Origin: Chitinophaga sp. S165
Lineage (GTDB): Bacteria; Bacteroidota; Bacteroidia; Chitinophagales; Chitinophagaceae
Direction of reading: 5' to 3'
Assembly (NCBI RefSeq): GCF_003182155.1
Contig: NZ_QGTG01000012.1
Location: 62,001 to 126,000, forward strand
DNA length: 64,000 nt
This document shows positions 28,262-36,686 of the stretch, one piece after another; the first letter of the stretch is position 1; the number at the start of each line of letters is the position of its first letter. Below the pieces are notes generated by a model. The model saw only the letters and a program-made list of their open reading frames with translations, ran no database searches and had not been told where the DNA came from. Position numbers and translations under genes: made by a program.

Positions 28262-29025
28262 ATGTACTCATTATTGAAGACGAGATAAAGGCAGCTGGTT
28301 CACTGGCTGCTTTAATCATGAAAATAAGGCCTGAAGCAAAGGTTGTGGCGCAGCTGCAAAGCGTTACGTCCAGTATTAAGTATCTTACCGAAAATGAACA
28401 GCCTGACCTGATATTTATGGATATCCAGCTTTCTGACGGTCTTAGTTTCAACATCTTTAAATCAGTCAAAATTTCATGCCCTGTAGTTTTCTGTACGGCA
28501 TTTGACGATTATACGCTGGACGCTTTCAAAGCAAATGGCGTAGACTATGTACTGAAGCCATTCTCAAAAGATGATATTATATCTGCTTTCAAAAAGGTGG
28601 ATGAGCTGAAGAACTTCTTTCAGCAGAACGCTAACAGTGTTCCCCAGTTAAATGATCTGCTGACCAAGATCAACACGCCTGCGGGCAAGAAGAACTTCCT
28701 TGTTTTCAGGCAGAATAAGTATATCAACATCCCGACAGACAGTATCGCGTTTTTCTATATAAAGCATGAGACCACTGTTATCAAGACCTTCGATCAGCAG
28801 GAATATATGCTCAACCAGTCCCTTGACCAGATCCATGCTATGTTGTCTCCCGACCAGTTTTTCCGGCTTAACAGGCAATACCTGGTCAATTTTGCAGCGA
28901 TAAAGGACGTGGAGCATTACTTTGCAAGAAAGCTGCTGGTAAACCTTCTTGTACCGGCACCGGACAAATTGTTGGTTAATAAAGAAAAAGTACAGATATT
29001 TCTGTCCTGGCTAGAGAACAGGTAA
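28258..29025 (+). CDS. LytTR response regulator
   Basis: The protein has 255 residues. The receiver domain carries Glu7-Asp8, Asp55 as phospho-acceptor (LIFMDIQLSD) and YVLKPF. The LytTR domain covers about 145-255 (NKYINIPTDSIAFFYIKHETTVI, RLNRQYLVNFAAI). Its start overlaps the kinase stop by 4 bp. An AraC-type regulator follows 13 bp later, so three regulatory genes form one operon. Confidence 0.93.
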   Translation: MNVLIIEDEIKAAGSLAALIMKIRPEAKVVAQLQSVTSSIKYLTENEQPDLIFMDIQLSDGLSFNIFKSVKISCPVVFCTAFDDYTLDAFKANGVDYVLKPFSKDDIISAFKKVDELKNFFQQNANSVPQLNDLLTKINTPAGKKNFLVFRQNKYINIPTDSIAFFYIKHETTVIKTFDQQEYMLNQSLDQIHAMLSPDQFFRLNRQYLVNFAAIKDVEHYFARKLLVNLLVPAPDKLLVNKEKVQIFLSWLENR

Positions 29026-29038
29026 TGCTTTTTTACAT

Positions 29039-29911
29039 ATGACAACAACTCCCGATTTTGTCCTCACAAATCCCATTGACGGTAGTCTGGGTTTCAGGAT
29101 GGTCCATTTTGAAAGTGACGCGCATTTTAATGAACTGCAAAGGGTTTCTCATTTTTCCATTATATGGCTTTCTGAGGGAGAAGGGACCCTGAAGGCAGAG
29201 TTCACTGAGTACAAAGTATCAAAAGGAACGATGCTTTTCTTTGCCCCCTTTCATCCTTTTATGATCAGGGGTGAGAACATAAAAGGTGTAATGCTGAATT
29301 TCCATCACGACTTCTTCTGTGTGATCAAACATCACAAGGAAGTAGCCTGCGATGGCATTCTTTTTAACAATATCCATCAGACGCCACTGGTACATATTCC
29401 TGCGGATGAAAATACCATGATCCAGCAGCTGATAAACCAGGTGGCCAATGAACTACAGGTGGCAGGCCTCGCCCAGCATGATCTGCTGATCTCCTACCTG
29501 AAGATCCTCCTGATCAATGTAACCAGGATAAAGGTTTCGCAAAATATTGTCAAACCACCGTTGAAGGAACAAACAAGCGAATCGGAAGCACTTTTACAAT
29601 TCAAGGCTTACATTGATAAACATTTCCGTGAGAAACACAGTGCCGGTGAATATGCTGACCTGCTTAACATGACGGTTAAAAACCTCGGAAAAATTGTCAA
29701 GGAGCACTATGGCAGAACGCCTACAGATATGATCACAGAGCGGATCATTGTAGAAGCCAAACGGGACCTCTATCATACGAACAAGCCGATCAAAGAGATC
29801 GCATATGAATTGGGCTTCAAGGATGAGTATCACTTCAGCAGGTATTTTAAAAATGCTATCAATACATCTCCGCAGGCTTTCAGGACATCGCTGAAAAAGG
29901 CGTGGGCATAA
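29039..29911 (+). CDS. AraC-family transcriptional regulator
   Basis: The protein has 290 residues. The N-terminal part (about 1-150) is a cupin-like sensing domain (FSIIWLSEGEGTLKAEF, GTMLFFAPFHPFMI). The C-terminal helix-turn-helix pair covers about 185-290 (YADLLNMTVKNLGKIVKEHYGRTP, then IKEIAYELGFKDEYHFSRYFKN). It is co-transcribed with the LytS/LytTR pair. A strong terminator follows at 29937. The target may be the neighbouring hydrolase genes, but no operator was identified. Confidence 0.92.
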   Translation: MTTTPDFVLTNPIDGSLGFRMVHFESDAHFNELQRVSHFSIIWLSEGEGTLKAEFTEYKVSKGTMLFFAPFHPFMIRGENIKGVMLNFHHDFFCVIKHHKEVACDGILFNNIHQTPLVHIPADENTMIQQLINQVANELQVAGLAQHDLLISYLKILLINVTRIKVSQNIVKPPLKEQTSESEALLQFKAYIDKHFREKHSAGEYADLLNMTVKNLGKIVKEHYGRTPTDMITERIIVEAKRDLYHTNKPIKEIAYELGFKDEYHFSRYFKNAINTSPQAFRTSLKKAWA

Positions 29912-29936
29912 GTAAATAACAGTTTTTATAAAATGG

Positions 29937-29964
29937 AACAGGGCCTCTACGGCCCTGTTTTTCA
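29937..29964 (+). terminator. Terminator of the LytS-LytTR-AraC operon
   Basis: A 9-bp perfect GC-rich stem (29937-29945 with 29951-29959) and a 5-base loop run straight into a T run. It is a classic rho-independent terminator on the plus strand. Confidence 0.85.
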
Positions 29965-30003
29965 TTGTCCCCTATAATGGTTACTATGTCTGGTTTTTCA
30001 GAA

Positions 30004-30789
30004 CTATTTACCTTCAGCCGCAGCTATGATCACTTTCGCAACTGCTTCCGGTTGGGATATGAAAACTACGTGACTACCTTTAACTTCTGTTACTTTATCG
30101 CCACCACGTTTGTACATGTTACGCTGAATGCCAGGCACGATCGCTTTGTCTTCAGTCGCAACGATAGCATAGGTCGGCTTGGTTTTCCAGGCAGCTTCAG
30201 CTACAGGTGCTGTAAAACTTGCACCGAAGATAGGCGCCTGGGATGCATACATGAAGTCAGTTTCTTCTTTGCTCAGATCACCGGCAAAACCGTCATGGAA
30301 CTTAGCTTTATCGTAGTAGATAAATCCTTTTTCATCGGGAGGCAGCAAACCAGCTTCTGGAGCAGCAGGTAAAGATGTTGCCCACTGGAGGGTAGTTTCA
30401 CCTTTGTCAGGCTGGAAAGCGGCTACATATACCAGGGATGCTACATTTGGGTGCGCACCTGCTTCTGTAATGATTGTACCGCCCCATGAGTGTCCTACCA
30501 GTACAGATGGGCCATCCTGTCTGTCCAGGATACGTTTGGTGGCTGCTACGTCATCGGCCAGAGAAGTAAGCGGATATTGAACTATTGTTACATTGTAACC
30601 TTTTTTAGCCAGGATATCATGTACCTTTTTCCAACCGGAACCATCTACAAACGCTCCGTGAACAAGTACTATATTTTTAGCTTTCTTTACCTGCGCAAAA
30701 ACAGATACAGAAAGAAGGTTGAAGAACAGCGCGAATGCCGCTACCAGGATGCCAGTTAATTGCCATTTTGAAGTTGATGTTGTTTTCAT
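30004..30789 (-). CDS. Exported alpha/beta hydrolase
   Basis: The protein has 261 residues from the ATG at 30789. A longer frame upstream runs over a terminator and is rejected. A signal peptide covers about 1-31 (FALFFNLLSVSVFAQ). The hydrolase fold shows NIVLVHGAFVDGSGW (oxyanion region), VLVGHSWGG with the nucleophile Ser, and GSHVVFISQP with the His. It belongs to the esterase/EstC-like group with a small cap. It is periplasmic or secreted; the substrate is unknown. A near-consensus -7 box (CATCTTTG on the minus strand, 30835-30842) lies 45 bases upstream. Confidence 0.85.
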   Translation of the reverse strand: MKTTSTSKWQLTGILVAAFALFFNLLSVSVFAQVKKAKNIVLVHGAFVDGSGWKKVHDILAKKGYNVTIVQYPLTSLADDVAATKRILDRQDGPSVLVGHSWGGTIITEAGAHPNVASLVYVAAFQPDKGETTLQWATSLPAAPEAGLLPPDEKGFIYYDKAKFHDGFAGDLSKEETDFMYASQAPIFGASFTAPVAEAAWKTKPTYAIVATEDKAIVPGIQRNMYKRGGDKVTEVKGSHVVFISQPEAVAKVIIAAAEGK

Positions 30790-30910
30790 TTTTTGATTAT
30801 TTGTGTGTGATTGTTTTTGTTTCGTTTTGTGATACAAAGATGGTTCAAAATGCATCCGCAGAGAATGACAGTATTTCGCAACCTGATGGACATTTTTCCC
30901 CGGACCAATA

Positions 30911-30936
30911 AAAAAGGCCGGCATATGATGCCGGCC
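30911..30936 (-). terminator. Terminator of the MBL-fold hydrolase gene
   Basis: A 9-bp perfect stem (30916-30924 with 30928-30936) with a 3-base loop is followed on the minus strand by six T. It lies 36 bp after the stop of the MBL-fold gene. Confidence 0.85.
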
Positions 30937-30971
30937 CCTCTGGAAAACAATCACTTTGTGCAGCCACTAGT

Positions 30972-31736
30972 CTACTGTTTAGGGTACCAGTCGCGCTGGC
31001 GCACTTCTATGTTCTTATTACCTTTATTGACTATATCCTTAAAAGCATTGACATCACTCAAGCCTTTCTGGCCACGGTAGTGGTAAGGATAAACGATCCG
31101 TGGCTTAAATGCCAGTACTGCATCTGCCGCCTCTTTTACATCCATTGTATATGGCAGGTTCATACAAACGAAGGCTACGTTAATATTCCTGAGTGAACGC
31201 ATTTCCGGAATGCCCTGTGTATCGCCTGATATATAGATACGAGCACCACCTACTGTCACGATATATCCGTTGCCCCTACCCTTTGGGTGTTTCGAATCGG
31301 GCGTTTCAGGCAAATTATACATGGGAATAGCATTAATAGTAATACCATTTTGAGTAGTAACACCGAAATTCTTCAACACGGTCACCATAGGTTTATATGA
31401 TGCCGGTAATTTTTCCGCTACTACAGCAGGTACGATGAGACGTGTCTTTTCTGTTCTCAGGGCAGCTACAGCGGCGGAGTCGAAATGGTCGCCATGGATA
31501 TCTGTGATAAGAATGATATCCGGTGCTGCCAGGCCTTTGAAATTATCCTTTTTACCCGCAGGATCAGCGTAAATAACGGTGCCGCCTATGGAGAGGACCA
31601 GACTAGCATGTTCTACCGGCTGAATGACCAACACTCCTTTTGTTGTTTTCAGACTATCCGGTGTGCTGATCTGGGCATTCGCGGTTCCAATAAAAGCAGC
31701 AAGACACAATGTTAATATGCTGGATCTCATATTCAT
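30972..31736 (-). CDS. Exported metallo-beta-lactamase-fold hydrolase (UlaG-like)
   Basis: The protein has 254 residues with a signal peptide of about 21 (IGTANAQ). The metal motif is TDIHGDHFD: the first His of the usual HxHxDH is replaced by Asp, as in some Lactamase_B_2/UlaG-type proteins. GNGYIVTVGGARIYISGDTQ supplies the Asp of the second half, and YPYHYRG the last His. Such proteins hydrolyse phosphodiesters, lactones or acyl-lipids. It is likely to be periplasmic. It has its own terminator. Confidence 0.85.
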   Translation of the reverse strand: MNMRSSILTLCLAAFIGTANAQISTPDSLKTTKGVLVIQPVEHASLVLSIGGTVIYADPAGKKDNFKGLAAPDIILITDIHGDHFDSAAVAALRTEKTRLIVPAVVAEKLPASYKPMVTVLKNFGVTTQNGITINAIPMYNLPETPDSKHPKGRGNGYIVTVGGARIYISGDTQGIPEMRSLRNINVAFVCMNLPYTMDVKEAADAVLAFKPRIVYPYHYRGQKGLSDVNAFKDIVNKGNKNIEVRQRDWYPKQ

Positions 31737-31981
31737 AGCATTTGATTTGTAATAAGGTGATCTTTCAGACGATAAATTTAATCTTTATCAACACGTTGGC
31801 AAACAAGACTTTTTTAAATAGTGGCAGGCAGAACGGCTATGATATTCTTTAGCCGACATAAATAAATTGACCGTTGATATTGCACTTATCATTATTTTAG
31901 CAAACGATTGCATTACCATATCAGACGACTCAAAATACCTATAAGAAAGACGAAAAACCGTACCCTTAAAATAAACTGTAT

Positions 31982-34447
31982 ATGACTAAGTTTTATTCCC
32001 TCCTGGTAACCAGCACATTGAGTGTTGCCAGCCTTCTTGTGCAGGCGCAGAACAAGCCTTTTCCACAAGCCATTACTTATCCGAACTGTATCAAACCTAA
32101 CAATGTCACGCAGGCGGCCATGAACACCAGCGTAGCCAGCTACTATGATTACTGGAAATCAAAGTACCTGAAAAACAACCTGGCATCTCTTCCGGGAGGT
32201 TATTATATAAGGGGAGAGATCAGTGGTGACGCTGAAGGTTATGTACCATTAGGCACCTCTGAAGGGCATGGTTACGGTATGGTGATCACCGCCCTTATGG
32301 CGGGTCACGATCCTAATGCAAAGACCATCTATGATGGATTGTACAAAACTGCGAGGGCCTTCCATAGCAGCATCAACACCAACCTGATGGGATGGGTTGT
32401 TGCAGATGCGAAAGGTGCCCAGGGACATTTTGATTCCGCTACCGATGGCGATATCGATATTGCCTATTCGCTGATACTGGCGCATTATCAATGGGGTTCT
32501 GATGGTGCGATCAATTATCTCGCTGAAGCAAAGAAGATGATCACCAACGGCCTGAAAGCAGCCAATGTGACCAGCACTAACCGTCTGAACCTGGGCGACT
32601 GGGACAGCAAAAGTACCCTGGATACCCGTCCTTCAGACTGGATGCTGAGCCACATGCGCGCCTTCTACCAGGAAACAGGAGATGCGACCTGGCTGAACCT
32701 GATCAACAACCTGTACGCAGTGTACAACCAGTTCAGTGCGACTTACTCTCCTTCTACCGGTCTTATCTCTGATTTCGTGGTAAAAAATCCGCCGCAACCT
32801 GCACCAAAAAACTTCATTGATGAAGGTCCGCAAACAAACGAATATAACTACAATGCCTGCCGTGTACCTCTACGTGTAATAATGGATTATGCGCTGTATG
32901 GTAATACCAACGCACTCACCATCTCAAACAAGATCGCTACCTGGATCATTGGTAAAACAAGTGGTAATCCTGCTAACGTGAAAGATGGTTATCAGCTGAA
33001 TGGTACTGTTTCCGGCAGTGATCCTGAAGCTGTATTCGTAGCGCCTTTTGTTGCTGCTTCCGTTGTGAACAGCAATAACCAGGCTTTCCTGAACAGCGGA
33101 TGGAACTTCCTTAAAACGGCTAAATCGGGCTATTACAGCGATACTTACAGTCTGTTATGCCAGCTGTTTATCTCCGGTAACTGGTGGAAACCGGAAGCAG
33201 GACCTGTGACACCTCCACCACAAACCTGTGTGCCAGCCAGCGCCAGCAGCGATGACGGTAATGTTGCTGCTAATGTGCTTGACAACGACTTCAATACCCG
33301 TTGGTCTGCCAGCGGCGACGGACAGTACATACAGCTCTGCCTTGGCGCAGACACTACCGTAACTGGTGTTGACATTGCATTCTACGCAGGCGATACCAGA
33401 CGTACTTTCTTCGATATTCTAACCAGCACTGATGGCAGTGCATGGATACCGGCGGCAACAGGTTTACAGAGCAGCGGTACTACCACTGCACTGGAAACAT
33501 TTACGTTCACCGCAAGAACGTCCAAATACGTGAGGATCTTAGGTTATGGTAACAGTGCAAGCGCATGGAACAGCATTACTGAAATAAGAGTAAGAGCTGG
33601 TCAATCTTCATCGCCGGTCACAACGACCACACTGACTGCAACGAAAGACGCTTATGTAAGAAACGGTGATTTCGCTACAACTGCATATGGCACTACCGAT
33701 GCATCTATCCTGTCAACCAAACTGAATACAGCTGCTACCACAGGCTTTGACAGGCAAACATATATCGGTTTTGATCTCAGCAATGTGAGCGGTACAATAT
33801 CCAGTGCAGTATTAAAAGTATATGGTAAACTGGAAGATATCAGATCTACCAATATCCCGGTGGGGGTATTTGCTGTTGCTAACAGCACCTGGACAGAAAC
33901 AGCCCTGACCTGGAATAATAAACCAGCTACCGGTCCTTCATTAGGTGCAGTAACTGTTATAGATAGTACAGCGAGATATTATACGTTGGACATCACGGCT
34001 TATGTGAACAGCGAAAAAGCAGCAGGCCGCAATGCGATATCCCTGGCTTTGATCAACAGCGCTATCAGCACACCGAGGATCGTTTTTAACTCAAAAGAAA
34101 CAGGGTCAAATGCGCCTCAGTTAGTGATCACAGCGACAGCTCCTGCAGCTAAAGCACTAGCAGCTGCTGCTCTGGAAAAACCGACGACTATTCAAACGCA
34201 GTTCAGCCTGTATCCTACACCATTCTCTACCAATGCGAATGTTTCATTTACATTGAAAGATGCAGGTGTAACAGCATTAGTGATATACGACATCAATGGT
34301 AAACAGGTAGCGGCAATATTCAGAGAAAATCTTTCCTCCGGAACTTATAACAGATCATTCTCTGCAAGTCATCTACCTGCAGGGATGTATGTTGTTAAGT
34401 TGATCCATAACGGAGTTGCTACGACTAAAAAGGTCATCAAAAACTAA
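31982..34447 (+). CDS. GH8 glucanase/chitosanase with discoidin and DNRLRE domains, T9SS-exported
   Basis: The protein has 821 residues with a signal peptide of about 22. GH8 covers about 25-405: TSEGHGYGM with the acid Glu94, and DGDIDIAYSL (Asp155-Asp159). An F5/8 type C (discoidin) domain covers about 414-540 (VLDNDFNTRWSASGDGQYIQL). A DNRLRE/CBM96-like domain covers about 546-715 (ATKDAYVRNGDFATTAYGT, IGFDLSNV, TWNNKPATG). A T9SS type A sorting domain covers about 741-821 (YPTPFSTNANVSF, GMYVVKLIHNG). GH8 enzymes invert beta-1,4-glucan, lichenan, xylan or chitosan; the exact substrate is not readable here. Two different binding modules suggest an insoluble target. A strong terminator follows. 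Confidence 0.9.
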   Translation: MTKFYSLLVTSTLSVASLLVQAQNKPFPQAITYPNCIKPNNVTQAAMNTSVASYYDYWKSKYLKNNLASLPGGYYIRGEISGDAEGYVPLGTSEGHGYGMVITALMAGHDPNAKTIYDGLYKTARAFHSSINTNLMGWVVADAKGAQGHFDSATDGDIDIAYSLILAHYQWGSDGAINYLAEAKKMITNGLKAANVTSTNRLNLGDWDSKSTLDTRPSDWMLSHMRAFYQETGDATWLNLINNLYAVYNQFSATYSPSTGLISDFVVKNPPQPAPKNFIDEGPQTNEYNYNACRVPLRVIMDYALYGNTNALTISNKIATWIIGKTSGNPANVKDGYQLNGTVSGSDPEAVFVAPFVAASVVNSNNQAFLNSGWNFLKTAKSGYYSDTYSLLCQLFISGNWWKPEAGPVTPPPQTCVPASASSDDGNVAANVLDNDFNTRWSASGDGQYIQLCLGADTTVTGVDIAFYAGDTRRTFFDILTSTDGSAWIPAATGLQSSGTTTALETFTFTARTSKYVRILGYGNSASAWNSITEIRVRAGQSSSPVTTTTLTATKDAYVRNGDFATTAYGTTDASILSTKLNTAATTGFDRQTYIGFDLSNVSGTISSAVLKVYGKLEDIRSTNIPVGVFAVANSTWTETALTWNNKPATGPSLGAVTVIDSTARYYTLDITAYVNSEKAAGRNAISLALINSAISTPRIVFNSKETGSNAPQLVITATAPAAKALAAAALEKPTTIQTQFSLYPTPFSTNANVSFTLKDAGVTALVIYDINGKQVAAIFRENLSSGTYNRSFSASHLPAGMYVVKLIHNGVATTKKVIKN

Positions 34448-34461
34448 TCATCATTAACAAC

Positions 34462-34497
34462 AAAAAGCCGGCTCGAATTAATTGAGCCGGCTTTTTT
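34462..34497. terminator. Bidirectional terminator after the GH8 gene
   Basis: There is a 13-bp perfect stem (34462-34474 with 34484-34496) and a 9-base loop, with A and T runs on both sides, so it works in either direction. It separates the GH8 gene from the convergent small membrane protein gene. Confidence 0.9.
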
Positions 34498-34521
34498 ATG
34501 AAGACATTTATGGTTATTATA

Positions 34522-34818
34522 TTAGCGACAGCAGCACCAAAAAATCACACCGAAAAGCAATAAAAAAGATTCCGTTATCCAGATAAAACCGGCTTTTAGC
34601 TTGTCTTCTTTATCTCTCAGGAACGCTCTGATGATGATATCTACTGCCAGCGCAATAACTATACAGGGAAATAGTAAGACCAATAGCAATCCCGCGAAGG
34701 CCATTGGTTCTGGACTTCCGCTTAGCACATTTGCACCAATGACCACACATGCAAGCATAATTATTGCAACTATGCAGGGGGAGAAAATATACGCCCAGTT
34801 CCTTTTAATCTTTTCCAT
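34522..34818 (-). CDS. Small membrane protein, paralogue 1
   Basis: The protein has 98 residues from the ATG at 34818. It has three hydrophobic segments: about 10-32 (FSPCIVAIIMLACVVIGANV), 39-65 (FAGLLLVLLFPCIVIALAV) and 80-95, which ends in WCCCR. It is clearly related to the gene just upstream: both have RNWA[YF]I.SPCIV, then a second helix, D.. I.R..LR.KE and AG[FY]IW..ES. The family is unknown to me. The two genes are 8 bp apart and form one operon, probably after a tandem duplication. Confidence 0.75.
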   Translation of the reverse strand: MEKIKRNWAYIFSPCIVAIIMLACVVIGANVLSGSPEPMAFAGLLLVLLFPCIVIALAVDIIIRAFLRDKEDKLKAGFIWITESFLLLFGVIFWCCCR

Positions 34819-34826
34819 ATTTACTG

Positions 34827-35147
34827 TCAGTTCTGACTTTTGAAGAAATAATACAAAAGGATCGCGCAGCAAATCAGTAAAACCGATTCAATGGCCCAGA
34901 TATAACCTGCTTTCTGCTCCTTGTTCCTCAGAGACCTCTTAATGAACATATCTATGCTCAACGTAACCAATGCGTACGGAATTGATACCACGACGAATGC
35001 AGCGAGGTAGCCACTTGATTGTCCACGCCTAATCATAGCATACTGATAAATGAAGAAACCTGCAAGCAAGCCTATTATTACTATACAGGGAGAAATTATA
35101 AACGCCCAATTTCTTTCTGTCGTTTCAGGAGTGTTATCTGAAGACAT
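34827..35147 (-). CDS. Small membrane protein, paralogue 2
   Basis: The protein has 106 residues from the ATG at 35147; a GTG at 35165 is less likely. It has three hydrophobic segments (FIISPCIVIIGLLAGFFIY, LAAFVVVSIPYALVTLSI and SVLLICCAILLYYFF). It is the partner of the 98-residue paralogue downstream, with the same layout and the conserved RNWAFIISPCIV and LRNKEQKAGYIWAIES. The function is unknown. No metal or catalytic motif is seen. Confidence 0.75.
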   Translation of the reverse strand: MSSDNTPETTERNWAFIISPCIVIIGLLAGFFIYQYAMIRRGQSSGYLAAFVVVSIPYALVTLSIDMFIKRSLRNKEQKAGYIWAIESVLLICCAILLYYFFKSQN

Positions 35148-35257
35148 CGGTATAGAGATTTTCACTCAATATATGACATTCAGCAATACATTAAATGGTT
35201 ATTATTTAAAATATCGTAACTTCCAATACCCAGATCATTTACCTAAATAAATAACCT

Positions 35258-35284
35258 AATAGGGCAGCTCACGACTGCCCTATT
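35258..35284 (-). terminator. Terminator of the Gfo/Idh/MocA gene
   Basis: A 10-bp perfect stem (35258-35267 with 35275-35284) with a 7-base loop lies 8 bp after the oxidoreductase stop. The minus-strand tail is only moderately T-rich. Confidence 0.6.
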
Positions 35285-35291
35285 ATTATTT

Positions 35292-36428
35292 TTATAACTT
35301 CAAATCAATTTTCTTTCCTGTTTTTACAGCCTCATAGATAGCATCCATCACTTTCAGGTCTTTCACTCCCTCCTCACCAAACACAGACACTTCAGGTTGT
35401 TTACCATTCAGGATGATATCGGACATTTCCTCCATCTGCAAGGTCTGATGCACTACAACAGGCTGATTCAGCTCTCCTTTATGCGTACGCCCTTTGATAG
35501 GTCCATAACCGGTAGACGGCTGCATTTCGGCGAATCCCTTCTCACCATTCAGGAAGAACCTATCGAGATTATTCATGTTGTAAGTAGACAGGCAGGACGC
35601 GACCGCACCACTGGGGAAACCGAGTTGGAACTGGATCGTTTCGTCTACGCCGGGTTTGAATTTCTCAGGATTGGTTTTCGTCTCCTGTGCCGTTACCCAA
35701 ATAGGGTCCTCTCCTATCATATAGCGGGCGCCATTCAACGCATAGATACCGATATCCATCAGGGAGCCACCACCGGCCAGTTCTTTATTGAGGCGCCATT
35801 GTTTAGGGTCTCCGGCAGTGAACCCGCACAGTCCCTGGAAGAAGAGCACCTTACCAAACTCTCCAGCCTTCCGCATACGGATCACTTCAAGTGTGTGAGG
35901 CTCGAAGTGCATGCGATAACCAACCAGCAACTTTACATTGGCATTTCGGCAGGCGTCTACCATTTCCTGGCCCTCCTTTGCATTTATTGCCATTGGCTTC
36001 TCACAGATCGCGTGTTTGCCCGCTTTTGCTACGCGGATCACCTGGTCATGATGCAGGGCATTAGGCGTGATCACATATACGGCATCAATGTCCGGGTTGT
36101 CTTTGATCTTATCAAAGTTCTCATAATTATAGCAATTCTTCTCCGGGATATTATATTTCTTCTGCCAGTCCTTAACCTTGGAAGGCGTGCCACTTATAAC
36201 ACCTACCAGTTTAGCCTTTTTACAGGATTGCATAGCCTCTGCTACCCTTGAACCATAACCACCCAATCCCATGATAGCCACCCGTAATACAGGGCCATCA
36301 TAAAGCTGCTCAAAAAAGTCCGGCCGGCCAGCTATGCCCAGGCGGGGAAGGACTGTCAATGCGATTGCGGAAACAGTAAAGTTTTGCAAAAAATGCCGAC
36401 GGGTATTCTGTTTGCGAGTATTCTCCAT
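35292..36428 (-). CDS. Gfo/Idh/MocA-family oxidoreductase with Tat signal
   Basis: The protein has 378 residues from the ATG at 36428; the longer frame upstream is not convincing. The N-terminus carries a twin-Arg motif (NTRRHFLQN) and a hydrophobic stretch, typical of Tat export. The Rossmann fold has VAIMGLGGYGSRVAEAM. The family motif AICEKPMA contains the catalytic Lys of the EKP triplet. The C-terminal beta-sheet domain covers about 165-378 (GGGSLMDIGIYALNGARYMIGE). Related enzymes oxidise or reduce sugars, inositols or act as glycosidases using NAD as cofactor. It would fold in the cytoplasm with its cofactor and be exported whole. The sugar substrate is unknown. It is divergent from the FtsX-type permease gene. 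Confidence 0.88.
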   Translation of the reverse strand: MENTRKQNTRRHFLQNFTVSAIALTVLPRLGIAGRPDFFEQLYDGPVLRVAIMGLGGYGSRVAEAMQSCKKAKLVGVISGTPSKVKDWQKKYNIPEKNCYNYENFDKIKDNPDIDAVYVITPNALHHDQVIRVAKAGKHAICEKPMAINAKEGQEMVDACRNANVKLLVGYRMHFEPHTLEVIRMRKAGEFGKVLFFQGLCGFTAGDPKQWRLNKELAGGGSLMDIGIYALNGARYMIGEDPIWVTAQETKTNPEKFKPGVDETIQFQLGFPSGAVASCLSTYNMNNLDRFFLNGEKGFAEMQPSTGYGPIKGRTHKGELNQPVVVHQTLQMEEMSDIILNGKQPEVSVFGEEGVKDLKVMDAIYEAVKTGKKIDLKL

Positions 36429-36686
36429 AACAAGGGTTTTATAACAGATTGAGAGTATTGGTAAGATATTCATAAAAACGGGCTCCTGCAACCCGCTCAT
36501 GTAAAAGTGCTTCCGCAATTTTCATACCCGACCATCTCAATAAAAGCGAACACCACTATGCCAAAACCGGACACTTACCAGAAGTCACACACCCCTAAAC
36601 AACTCATTATCAATAGAATTACAAATTGGCATTCTCTTGGCGCCGCCAGTATCGTATATTATTGCCACCGACCTAAAAGAAATGCA

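Noticed and set aside
30790..30954. N-terminal extension of the alpha/beta hydrolase
   Set aside because: The added 55 codons cross the terminator of the next gene and lack coding character; the ATG at 30789 begins a normal signal peptide.
35397..36251. Open frame of 284 codons on the plus strand
   Set aside because: It lies wholly antisense to the Gfo/Idh/MocA gene, which has clear family motifs; the antisense product has no sensible composition or start signal.
36507..36686. N-terminal extension of the FtsX-type permease
   Set aside because: The family normally starts at MFRYYYKIAIRNLWRN; the 60 codons before it look like leader sequence and overlap the oxidoreductase upstream region.
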